Shown here: piece after piece, positions 1 through 7,599 of the stretch | Position numbering within the stretch: the stretch's first letter is position 1 | Layout of the letters: each line of letters begins with the position of its first letter | Source: Spirochaetes bacterium ADurb.BinA120 | GTDB lineage: Bacteria > Spirochaetota > UBA4802 > UBA5368 | NCBI GenBank assembly: GCA_002069125.1 | Contig: MVZN01000022.1 | Span: 1-41,305, forward strand | Length of the DNA: 41,305 bases | Direction: 5' to 3' | Position numbers and translations under genes: made by a program | The notes under the pieces: generated by a model | Seen by the model: only the letters and a program-made list of their open reading frames with translations | The model's database searches: none | What the model was told of the DNA's origin: nothing

Positions 1-1
1 C

Positions 2-32
2 CGGCGGGCGCCCGCGTCGAAGTCGCCCGCCG
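2..32 (-). terminator. possible terminator stem after the 33-1064 gene
   Basis: A perfect 9-bp inverted repeat (CGGCGGGCG at 2-10, its complement at 24-32) lies directly after the stop codon of the leftward gene. The window ends before any T-tract could be seen, so the terminator role is only suggested by position. Confidence 0.3.
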
Positions 33-1064
33 CTACTCCGTCCCGTTCCCGGACGGCATTTCGTCCGGCTGGGCGAGTAGAAAGCACATGAGATAATTCT
101 CGAGAGTCCTTTTCGGGCCGGCAAGGCGCGCGCGCGAACGAAATCGCGCGTTGATCTTTCTGTCTCGAAACGACCGGTACAGTTGCCGGGGATCATCACC
201 CGAGTACCTGTAAAGGGGCCCGGCCCTCCTTCCCCGCGCGGAGGCCTCCTCCCTGGTCAGCGAACTTTTTCCGCGGTCCTCCATCTCCCTGCGAAGCGAG
301 AGTATCTCCTCGTAGCTCATACCGAAGATGAACTCCTCGAGCGAGTGGACCTCGTCCTCCCCTATGTCGTCGCTCTGCAAAAAGTCAAACCATACGGGCT
401 CTATATGCCCTGAAATGACAAAGAGCTCCGAGAAGCCGAGCATGGTGCCGAAATTCGGAATGAGCTTCTCCCGGGCCCTCCATATGCCCTGAAGAATCGG
501 GGCGAACTCCCTTACGCCCGAATCGAGGCGGAATTCCCAGGTCCTCGCCAGGAGGTAGGCCGCCTTCGAGCGAAGCGCCTCCGGGGTCGAGACGTGTTCG
601 ATGATGGAAATGAACACCTCCTCCGCCATGATGGTGAAAACGTTATGCGCGATGAGATGCAACACCCTCGTCTCGAGCGTCATGAGATCGGGTACGTCCT
701 TTAGGATATAACGAAGCATGTTAAGAAAGTTGATTTTCGCGATCGAATAGCTCCGGCCCAGGACCGCCTTGGTCGGAATGTGCAGTATCATGTCGGGAAT
801 ATCGTCACGGCAGAGGGTCTCGACCAGGCTTTCCACCGATCGCGACGATCCCCCCAGGCGGTGCGATTCGAGGATCGAGGGATAGAATGAGATGGACCTT
901 CCCAGTTGTTCGAGCGCCATGCGATTGTTTCCAACGGCCTCGAGCTCGGAGGTTTTTCCCTTCGAGGACAGGCTGTCGGTGACTGCGGCGACTATATCGA
1001 GCTCTTCGGAGCTGAAGAGGACTATATCTTTGGATGCCGTATGTTCCCTGTTCATGGCTTTCAT
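33..1064 (-). CDS. hypothetical protein, third gene of cyclase-like operon
   Basis: A 343-residue protein that I do not recognise. It has no signal peptide or membrane segment and looks cytoplasmic. The N-terminus (KDIVLFSS around residues 12-19) resembles the start of the next gene upstream (EIVLFSDS), so the two may share a receiver-like first strand, but the similarity is short. The middle (about 90-230) is a mostly helical, hydrophobic-rich stretch and the C-terminal 80 residues are rich in arginine and lysine. It lies 82 bases downstream of the degenerate cyclase-like gene on the same strand and is probably the last gene of that operon, so a signalling role is an inference from context only. 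Confidence 0.6.
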   Translation of the reverse strand: MKAMNREHTASKDIVLFSSEELDIVAAVTDSLSSKGKTSELEAVGNNRMALEQLGRSISFYPSILESHRLGGSSRSVESLVETLCRDDIPDMILHIPTKAVLGRSYSIAKINFLNMLRYILKDVPDLMTLETRVLHLIAHNVFTIMAEEVFISIIEHVSTPEALRSKAAYLLARTWEFRLDSGVREFAPILQGIWRAREKLIPNFGTMLGFSELFVISGHIEPVWFDFLQSDDIGEDEVHSLEEFIFGMSYEEILSLRREMEDRGKSSLTREEASARGRRAGPLYRYSGDDPRQLYRSFRDRKINARFRSRARLAGPKRTLENYLMCFLLAQPDEMPSGNGTE

Positions 1065-1146
1065 CCGGACGGCCGCACGAGCTGACGGCCCGGGATGATC
1101 ATATCATCAAGTGGGACGATATACAAGAAAAAACCCCCCGGAAGGC

Positions 1147-2136
1147 TCAGAGCGGAAGGCGCATTCGAAGGATGTCGCGCCCCTCGAACTTTCCTGCGGG
1201 TACGAAGAAATCACGCAGCGGGGCCGGGACAAAGCCGAACACCTCATCCGTAAGATAAAACTGGCCGGGCCGCGCATACTTCTGGCCCAGATGGAATATC
1301 GAGTTCAACGAATCAGACACGAGCGTTCCGGTCTCACCCTTCGAACGGTAGATGGTATTGCCGATATGCAGCACTATCCTGTACGATACCCAGGCGTTGA
1401 AACCGGATTCCTCGATACTGAACAGCTTTCGCCCAAGCATCATCTTGAAACATGTCAGTACCGCGTCGCAGCGCAGGCCGTCGAAGGGGAAAAGGACAAT
1501 CGCCCCGTAATCGGTCCACATCCATACCCGCCCGCCCGCCGGGCTTATTCTCCGCTCGACATGCCGCAGAAACGGCTCTATAGGATTGCTGAGGTTGGCG
1601 TCGCCGAATGTTTTTTTCGATTCCTTCAGGTTGTCGAGCTCTATGAACATGAAGCAGAAGGTGTATTCCTGTCCGGACCGTATTTCCTTCCAGTCCCTTC
1701 CGGAGGGGCGGCAGCCCACCGGCAGCCCGCAATCCCCCGCCTCGGCCGCGGGCCCTTCGGTCTTTCTGAATTCGGCTGCGCGGCGAATACGCTTTTCGGT
1801 AATGCCCCCCCGCAGGGTCTCACGGCCAATATAATCGCAGGCGCCGTCGTGAAAAAGGGCGCCTGCGTCGCGGATCGAGTTTTTCGGGTCGACCACCGCA
1901 TATCGCGCTCCATCCTTTCCCGACAGGAGCCTGAGGGCCTTTTTAAGCGCCGCCTCTCCCATTCCCGAAACATCGAGGTAAACAAGCGTGTCGGCGGCCA
2001 GGGAAGCCATGCCCTTTTTCAAATCTCCGGTCTTCATATAAGAGACGCCGCATTTCCCCCTCCGGGAAAGCCCGGCAAAGGCCTCTCTAACGGCCCTGCT
2101 GTCCGAAAACAGTACGATCTCCACTACTCCTCCCAT
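1147..2136 (-). CDS. degenerate class III cyclase-like protein with receiver-like N-terminus
   Basis: A 329-residue protein. The N-terminal 115 residues look like a degenerate response-regulator fold (IVLFSDS first strand, LVYLDVSG third strand). The C-terminal half (about 150-320) follows the class III nucleotide cyclase pattern of its upstream neighbour: FCFMFIELDN where cyclases have the first metal-binding Asp (Glu here), WMWTDYGAIVLF where they have a GDG metal-binding motif (Tyr in place of Asp), and a final GQKYARPGQFYLTDEV segment like the usual PGQ-I-x-V-S-E motif. Loss of both metal ligands argues against catalysis, so it may be a pseudo-cyclase partner or regulator of the gene upstream. 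It overlaps that gene by 13 bases, implying translational coupling and joint expression. Confidence 0.65.
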   Translation of the reverse strand: MGGVVEIVLFSDSRAVREAFAGLSRRGKCGVSYMKTGDLKKGMASLAADTLVYLDVSGMGEAALKKALRLLSGKDGARYAVVDPKNSIRDAGALFHDGACDYIGRETLRGGITEKRIRRAAEFRKTEGPAAEAGDCGLPVGCRPSGRDWKEIRSGQEYTFCFMFIELDNLKESKKTFGDANLSNPIEPFLRHVERRISPAGGRVWMWTDYGAIVLFPFDGLRCDAVLTCFKMMLGRKLFSIEESGFNAWVSYRIVLHIGNTIYRSKGETGTLVSDSLNSIFHLGQKYARPGQFYLTDEVFGFVPAPLRDFFVPAGKFEGRDILRMRLPL

Positions 2137-3044
2137 CGCAGCTCATATGTGTGCAGTATGTCCGGTTCGGCCGGAGTCACCGGCACGAGCATCTCCTGCA
2201 GCAGGGGATCGAGCGCCAGATATACCACGTTGCTCACGGTCACCGTGTTCGGCCTGGTGTGGACCGCCTCGATCTCGAGGGTGCGGTTAATCGTATCGCT
2301 CGCTATGTCCTCGGTGTTACGCCTGAATTCGCAGGGGCCGCCGTGGACGGCAAGGCGCACGCTGAGAGGGCCTTTCAACCTGCATTCGAGCCGGTTGTAA
2401 AGAAACAGCTCGTGGAGTATGTCGATCGAAGAGAGGACCGCAGCGTTGAATTTTTTCGCGAAATAAAAGGCTGCCAGGCCCCCGTCACCCTCCCAGTTCC
2501 ACAGCCTCCCCTCGCGCTGCTCGATGGAGCGTTGGACTATTCCCCGCAGATCGCCGTAAGTGGCCTGAATGGTTTCCTCGGGGTATTCGCGAACCAGGGC
2601 GGTATTGCCGACGATATCGAGGGACATGAACGAGAAAATATACTCCTGCCCTTCCAGGAGGATACCCCAGTTGCGCGTCTTACGAATGCGGGAGTCCTCG
2701 ACGAAGGTGCCGAACTGGCGGTTGAAAACGAATCCCGAGTCGTGAATCTCGGCGAGAATTTCGCGCATGTGGGGAATGACGTACTTTCTGCCCATCAGAC
2801 CATCGGTATGCATCACCACCAAAAGACCGGCGAACTGTAAAATGAGCCTGCTGTCGCGCATATCGTTTACGATCTGGCGCGCCGCGTCGCGATTTGGGAC
2901 CGACATGTTCTCCGAAAAACCGGTCCTTTCGTGAAGATTGTAATACGGGATGAATCGCTGGGCGAGCGTCACCATCATGTCCACCGACATGGATTCCACC
3001 AGCGCCTTAACGAGGAAATCGCGCAGGCGAACGTTTATCTTCAT
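2124..3044 (-). CDS. class III adenylate/guanylate cyclase-like protein
   Basis: A 306-residue protein with a class III cyclase catalytic fold in residues about 135-290. Visible motifs are FMSLDIVGNT (first metal Asp), GRLWNWEGDGGLAAF (second metal Asp), VRLAVHGG, and SDTINRTLEIEA followed by RPNTVTVSN, matching the usual order. The transition-state Asn is present (TIN), but the Arg normally four residues later is Glu, so activity is uncertain. The N-terminal 130 residues are a separate unassigned domain, with no membrane segments. It is the first gene of a leftward operon, divergent from icmF, and overlaps the degenerate paralogue by 13 bases. A cyclase-like regulator is well supported; which nucleotide, if any, it makes is not. 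Confidence 0.75.
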   Translation of the reverse strand: MKINVRLRDFLVKALVESMSVDMMVTLAQRFIPYYNLHERTGFSENMSVPNRDAARQIVNDMRDSRLILQFAGLLVVMHTDGLMGRKYVIPHMREILAEIHDSGFVFNRQFGTFVEDSRIRKTRNWGILLEGQEYIFSFMSLDIVGNTALVREYPEETIQATYGDLRGIVQRSIEQREGRLWNWEGDGGLAAFYFAKKFNAAVLSSIDILHELFLYNRLECRLKGPLSVRLAVHGGPCEFRRNTEDIASDTINRTLEIEAVHTRPNTVTVSNVVYLALDPLLQEMLVPVTPAEPDILHTYELRWEE

Positions 3045-3212
3045 GGGGCCCTGGGCACGCGGTATTTACGCCGATCGGACCGGGCAGCGCCGCAGTCCGG
3101 ATGAATTCGCCTCAATTAGACCAGACTTTTCACCAAATGCAACAAAAAAGAACACAGGGCGCATTTTTTTACGCTTTCCGCCTTTTACGCCAAAAAACAT
3201 CGGGCTATTTCC

Positions 3213-3241
3213 TTGACATACAACATATGCACATTAATTTA
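3213..3241 (+). promoter_or_regulatory. candidate icmF promoter
   Basis: A perfect TTGACA at 3213-3218 is followed 17 bases later by AATTTA (3236-3241), a poor -10 box, in a locally AT-rich stretch between the divergent cyclase operon and icmF. A Shine-Dalgarno-like AGAGAGG at 3264-3270 precedes the icmF ATG by 9 bases. The -35 element is convincing; the -10 is not. Confidence 0.35.
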
Positions 3242-3279
3242 GATCATATTCTCACCGACGACCAGAGAGGCATTCCAGC

Positions 3280-6200
3280 ATGAGTACATCGACAAAGCTC
3301 CCCACGGCGATCAAACGCCTCCGCTTTGTAACGGCCACCACCCTTTTCGACGGTCACGACGCCTCAATCAACATCTTCCGGCGGCTGCTCCAGTCGGCGG
3401 GCGCCGAGGTGATCCACCTGGCGCACAATCGCTCCGCGGACGAGATCGTACAGACCGCCATCCAGGAGGAGGCTCACGGTATCGCGGCCAGCTCCTATCA
3501 GGGCGGCCACATGGAGTTCTTCAAATACACGCGCGACCTCCTCGTTAAAAGCGGAGCCGGACACGTCGGCCTGTTCGGCGGCGGGGGCGGCGTCATCACC
3601 CCCGAGGAGATCCGCGAGCTCGAAGAATACGGCATCACGCGTATCTATTCGCCCGAAGACGGTCAGAAGATGGGGCTCGAAGGGATAATAGCCGACATGA
3701 TGGAACGGGCCGCCTCGGTCGAGCCGCCGCCGCTCTCCGCGGACTGGAGGGAGCGCCTTAAATCCAACGACAACGGCGTGATCGCGCGCCTCATCTCCCT
3801 TGCGGAAGCGGGAGGCCGGGACGCCCTGCCTAAAGAGCTTTTTACCTTGCCTAAAAACCAGGCGCCGGTCATTGGCGTAACAGGCACCGGAGGCTCCGGC
3901 AAGAGCACGCTCGAGGACGAGTTCATCCGCCGCTTTCTCGAAATCTATCCCGAAAAAAAGGCGGCGCTTCTGGCCGTGGACCCATCCAAAAAGAAGACCG
4001 GAGGGGCGCTCCTCGGCGACCGCATAAGGATGAACTCGCTCCAGAACGACCGGGTATATATGCGCTCCATCGCCACGAGAAAATCCGAGGGGAGCCTCCC
4101 GTCGGGCCTGGACGAGATGATAGCGGTGCTTCGGGCCGCCTCCTTCGACCTCATACTAATCGAGACGCCCGGAATAGGACAGGGGGACGCGGGGATATCC
4201 TCCCACGCCGACCTCTCCATTTACGTCATGACCTCGGACTACGGCGCGCCCTCACAGCTCGAAAAGATCGACATGCTGGATTACGCCGACATCATCGTAC
4301 TTAACAAATTCGACCACCGCAATTCGCCCGACGCGCTCAGGGACGTCCGCAAACAATACAGGCGCGCACACAACGATTTTTCGACGGCCGACGAATCCCT
4401 GCCTGTATACGGCACCATGGCGAGCAACTATTACGACAGCGGCCTCGACGTGTTCTTCGCCGCGGTAATCGACCGTCTCCGCGCAAAGGGCCTTGCCGAC
4501 TGGCCGCGGGCAGAGCTCGAGGAGCGCGGCGGCGAGCCTACCTCGCGCGGAATCATCCCATCCGAGCGCTTCAATTATATGTCCGAGATCTCCTCGGCAG
4601 TCCGCCGCTATCACGACAGGACCGAGGAGTCCGCTGCCATTCTCCGGGAAATGGACGCGGCCGAAACGCTCGCCGCATCGGGCGGCGCGGAAATCTCCAA
4701 AATAGCGGAGAAGCTTCGCGCCTCCGCCGCCGAAAAGCTCGACCCTGAAATTGCAAGCTACCTCGATCGATGGGAGGAAACCCGAAAGACTTACGAGGGC
4801 GAGAGCCTCGACGTAGAGATACGAGGGAAAAAGATCAGCACACCCCTTAAGACCGAGTCCCTTTCCGGCCTCAAGATACCGGTTATGGCCCTTCCGCGCT
4901 ACGAATCGCGTGCCGACCTTCTGCGCTGGATCCGCAAGGAGAACCTCCCTGGCCACTTTCCATATACGGCGGGCGTATTCCCCTTCAGGCGCACCGACGA
5001 GGACCCCAAGCGCCAGTTCGCGGGCGAAGGCTCGCCCGGACGCACCAACAGGCGCTTCCATTATCTTACCCGCAACGACAACGCCAAGCGCCTCAGCACC
5101 GCCTTCGATTCGGTGACCCTCTACGGGCAGGACCCCAGCACCGTTCCGGACGTCTTCGGCAAGATAGGGGAAAGCGGCGTGAGCATCTGCACCCTCGACG
5201 ACATGAAGGAGCTCTATGCCGGCTTCGACCTGTGCGACCCCAACACGAGCGTATCCATGACCATAAACGGGCCTGCGCCCATCATGCTCGCCTTCTTCTT
5301 CAACACGGCGATCGACCGTGCCGCCGAGCGCTTCGTCTCCGAGCACGGCCGCGAGCCCTCCACAGAGGAGCGAGAGAGGATAAAGGCCGAGGTGTTGAAA
5401 ACCGTTCGAGGAACTGTCCAGGCCGACATCTTGAAGGAGGACCAGGGGCAGAACAGCTGCATCTTCTCCACCAACTTCGCCCTCAGGATGATGGGCGACA
5501 TCCAGCAGTACTTCATCGACAAAGCCGTCCGCAATTTTTACTCCGTGTCCATAAGCGGCTATCACATAGCCGAAGCCGGCGCGGCACCGGTAACCCAGCT
5601 CGCCTTCACGCTGGCCAATGCCTTCACCTACGTGGAATACTATCTCTCCCGCGGAATGAAGATAGACGACTTCGCCCCCAACCTCTCCTTCTTCTTCTCA
5701 AGCGGCATGGAGCCGGAATACAATGTGCTGATACGCGTGGCCCGCCGGATATGGGCCGTGGCCATGAAAGAAAAGTACGGGGCCGGGCCGCAGAGCCAGA
5801 GGCTCAAGTGCCACATACAGACCTCCGGCCGCAGCCTCCATGCGCAGGAGATACAGTTTAACGACATCCGGACCACCCTTCAGGCCCTCATGGCATTAAA
5901 CGATAACTGCAACAGCCTGCACACCAACTCCTACGATGAGGCCATAACGACTCCGACGGAGGAATCGGTACGGCGTGCCATGGCCATCCAGCTCATCATA
6001 GGAAAGGAGTACGGCATCTTTAAAAACCAGAACGGCCTGCAGGGAAGCTTCATCATAGAAAGGCTTACGGACATGGTCGAGGAGGCCGTGCTGGATGAGT
6101 TCGACCGGATAAGCCGCCGCGGCGGAGTGCTGGGTGCCATGGAGAGCTATTACCAGCGAGGCCGCATACAGGACGAGTCGCTTGTGTACGAACACAAAAA

Positions 6201-6516
6201 GCATTCGGGCGAGTACCCTATCGTGGGAGTGAACACCTATCTCAATCCGGCCGTCGTCGCCGGGGACTACTCGCGGCCCGAGATACCCCTTACCCGCGCC
6301 TCCTTCGACGAGAAGATGTCGCGTATAGACGCCCTGAAGGAATTCCACAACCGTCACTCTGAAGAAGCCCCCACGGCCCTGGAAAAACTCCGCAGAGCCG
6401 CAGCCTCGGGCGTCAACATCTTCGCCGAGCTAATGGAAACTGCACGCGTAGCGAGCCTCGGCCAGATCACCCGGGCCCTTTACGAATCCGGAGGGAAATA
6501 CAGGCGCACCATGTAG
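3280..6516 (+). CDS. icmF: fused isobutyryl-CoA mutase IcmF
   Basis: A 1078-residue AdoCbl-dependent mutase with its G-protein chaperone fused between the two mutase parts, as in the IcmF family (about 1,090 residues). Residues about 16-145 are the B12-binding domain (LFDGHDAS with the lower-ligand His, SSYQGGH, GGGGG). Residues about 195-420 are the MeaI-type GTPase with P-loop GVTGTGGSGKST (199-210) and NKFD (342-345). The rest is the TIM-barrel substrate domain with catalytic HIAEAG (His about 762). The position equivalent to the substrate-binding Arg of methylmalonyl-CoA mutase is Gln about 724 (GQNSCIF), the IcmF signature, favouring isobutyryl-/n-butyryl-CoA interconversion over methylmalonyl-CoA. 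The cytoplasmic enzyme would act in valine or butyrate carbon metabolism. cobO lies downstream and would supply the cofactor. Confidence 0.96.
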   Translation: MSTSTKLPTAIKRLRFVTATTLFDGHDASINIFRRLLQSAGAEVIHLAHNRSADEIVQTAIQEEAHGIAASSYQGGHMEFFKYTRDLLVKSGAGHVGLFGGGGGVITPEEIRELEEYGITRIYSPEDGQKMGLEGIIADMMERAASVEPPPLSADWRERLKSNDNGVIARLISLAEAGGRDALPKELFTLPKNQAPVIGVTGTGGSGKSTLEDEFIRRFLEIYPEKKAALLAVDPSKKKTGGALLGDRIRMNSLQNDRVYMRSIATRKSEGSLPSGLDEMIAVLRAASFDLILIETPGIGQGDAGISSHADLSIYVMTSDYGAPSQLEKIDMLDYADIIVLNKFDHRNSPDALRDVRKQYRRAHNDFSTADESLPVYGTMASNYYDSGLDVFFAAVIDRLRAKGLADWPRAELEERGGEPTSRGIIPSERFNYMSEISSAVRRYHDRTEESAAILREMDAAETLAASGGAEISKIAEKLRASAAEKLDPEIASYLDRWEETRKTYEGESLDVEIRGKKISTPLKTESLSGLKIPVMALPRYESRADLLRWIRKENLPGHFPYTAGVFPFRRTDEDPKRQFAGEGSPGRTNRRFHYLTRNDNAKRLSTAFDSVTLYGQDPSTVPDVFGKIGESGVSICTLDDMKELYAGFDLCDPNTSVSMTINGPAPIMLAFFFNTAIDRAAERFVSEHGREPSTEERERIKAEVLKTVRGTVQADILKEDQGQNSCIFSTNFALRMMGDIQQYFIDKAVRNFYSVSISGYHIAEAGAAPVTQLAFTLANAFTYVEYYLSRGMKIDDFAPNLSFFFSSGMEPEYNVLIRVARRIWAVAMKEKYGAGPQSQRLKCHIQTSGRSLHAQEIQFNDIRTTLQALMALNDNCNSLHTNSYDEAITTPTEESVRRAMAIQLIIGKEYGIFKNQNGLQGSFIIERLTDMVEEAVLDEFDRISRRGGVLGAMESYYQRGRIQDESLVYEHKKHSGEYPIVGVNTYLNPAVVAGDYSRPEIPLTRASFDEKMSRIDALKEFHNRHSEEAPTALEKLRRAAASGVNIFAELMETARVASLGQITRALYESGGKYRRTM

Positions 6517-6537
6517 GCGGAGACTGCGGCGTAAAAC

Positions 6538-6742
6538 GAACTCACCCCCTAACCCCCTCTCTTTGAACGAAAGAGAGGGGGGATCGCGGCATGATCCATA
6601 AGAAATTACAGAGGCGCATCCGGAACCAATATTATGAGGAGCCGCTACTGTCGACCGGATACCGGATATCTCCAGAAAGCCTCTTATCTTGACTCCCCCT
6701 TCTCTTGCTCGAAGAGAAGGGGGCCGGGGGGATGAGTTAGAA
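6538..6742. repeat. hairpin-paired intergenic repeat element
   Basis: Two near-identical hairpins face each other. CCCCCTCTCTTT (6553-6564) pairs with 6570-6581 across a 5-base loop, and CCCCCTTCTCTT (6695-6706) pairs with 6712-6723 across another 5-base loop. Outer ends are also inverted: AACTCACCCCC from 6539 against GGGGGGATGAGTT at 6726-6738. About 110 bases of unpaired sequence lie between. No open reading frame and no T-tract is present, so this looks like a dispersed palindromic or MITE-like repeat rather than a terminator, although either hairpin might help end icmF transcripts. Confidence 0.6.
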
Positions 6743-6879
6743 GAGTTTTCGGCGGCATAGAGTAATTTTAAATCGCAGCCATCGAGACTCGCAGGAGGCC
6801 GGAAGTGTCGGTTGCGCCAGGGTTGCAGGAAAACTAATTGCCTCTGGAACAATTATATTATATCATCAAATTCAATTAA

Positions 6880-6970
6880 GGGAACCTCTAATAATTAAGG
6901 GCGGTCACAAAAACTATATTTACCCGCCAGCCGAAGGCGGACGGGTAAACCAAATTTCTAGAAGTTGCCT
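6880..6970. repeat. second small inverted-repeat element upstream of cobO
   Basis: Imperfect terminal inverted repeats (GGGAACCTCTA at 6880-6890 and TAGAAGTTGCCT at 6959-6970) enclose a central hairpin, TTTACCCG at 6919-6926 against CGGGTAAA at 6942-6949, with GCCGAAGGC in the loop. The layout is that of a short non-coding miniature repeat. It ends 23 bases before the cobO start and could influence cobO expression. With the 6538-6742 element it fills most of the 477-base gap between icmF and cobO. Confidence 0.5.
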
Positions 6971-6993
6971 AAAATTTCTTACCGGGAGGAAGC

Positions 6994-7521
6994 ATGGATA
7001 AACGCGCCTGCGTACATCTCTACACGGGACACGGCAAGGGGAAGACGACCGCCGCGCTCGGACTAGCCCTTCGGGCCGCAGGGCACGGAATGAAGAGCAT
7101 TTTTATACAATTCATGAAGGGCCAGCATTACGGCGAGCTCGATGCCGCAAGGAGGCTCAACGGTCTTATAACCATCGAACAGCACGGGAGCGCCCAATTC
7201 TGCCGGCCCGATGACGACAATGCCGAGGAGCACCGCCGTTATGCGCGCGGGGCGCTGGAGCGCTCGCGCGAGGTGCTGTACGGCGGAGCGTACCCGCTCG
7301 TAGTTCTCGACGAGATCGTTACGGCCCATCTGTTCAAACTGATACGCCTCGACGAGATACTCGGCCTCCTGAAGGGTAGGCCCGAGGGCGTGGAGCTCGT
7401 CCTTACAGGCCGCGGCGCCCCTAGTGAGCTCATCGATGCGTGCGATCTGGTTACCGAAATGAGGGAGGTAAAGCACTATTATACCGAGGGGGTCCCGGCG
7501 CGGGAGGGCATAGAGTATTGA
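6994..7521 (+). CDS. cobO: cob(I)yrinic acid a,c-diamide adenosyltransferase (CobA/BtuR/CobO family)
   Basis: A 175-residue ATP:corrinoid adenosyltransferase, close to the usual 170-200 residues. It transfers the 5'-deoxyadenosyl group of ATP to cob(I)alamin or its precursors in the cytoplasm. The P-loop is TGHGKGKTT (11-19), the Walker B-like strand is LVVLDEI, and the C-terminal family block reads from LVLTGRG through VKHYYTEGVPAREGIEY. A GGGAGG ribosome site precedes the ATG. Its product, adenosylcobalamin, is the cofactor of IcmF encoded just upstream on the same strand, which suggests functional coupling despite the 477-base gap with repeats. It converges on acs. Confidence 0.95.
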   Translation: MDKRACVHLYTGHGKGKTTAALGLALRAAGHGMKSIFIQFMKGQHYGELDAARRLNGLITIEQHGSAQFCRPDDDNAEEHRRYARGALERSREVLYGGAYPLVVLDEIVTAHLFKLIRLDEILGLLKGRPEGVELVLTGRGAPSELIDACDLVTEMREVKHYYTEGVPAREGIEY

Positions 7522-7550
7522 AAGCATTACGGAGATACCGAAGAAAATAA

Positions 7551-7574
7551 GGGCGGGGATTTAAATCCCCGCCC
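7551..7574 (-). terminator. terminator between cobO and acs
   Basis: A perfect 24-base palindrome (GGGCGGGGATTT and its complement) lies 30 bases after the cobO stop and 25 bases after the acs stop. On the minus strand it is followed by TTATTTTCTT, fitting a rho-independent terminator for acs. The plus-strand side has only a weak T-run. Confidence 0.8.
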
Positions 7575-7599
7575 CTATTGCGTTTAAATAAGGTTCGGC

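Noticed and set aside
1111-2400. 429-residue open frame on the plus strand opposite the cyclase-like pair
   Set aside because: Low-complexity shadow, no domain signal, spans the overlap of two credible minus-strand genes.
4252-5565. 437-residue open frame on the minus strand within icmF
   Set aside because: Shadow of GC-rich coding sequence; the icmF frame carries all family motifs and this one has none.
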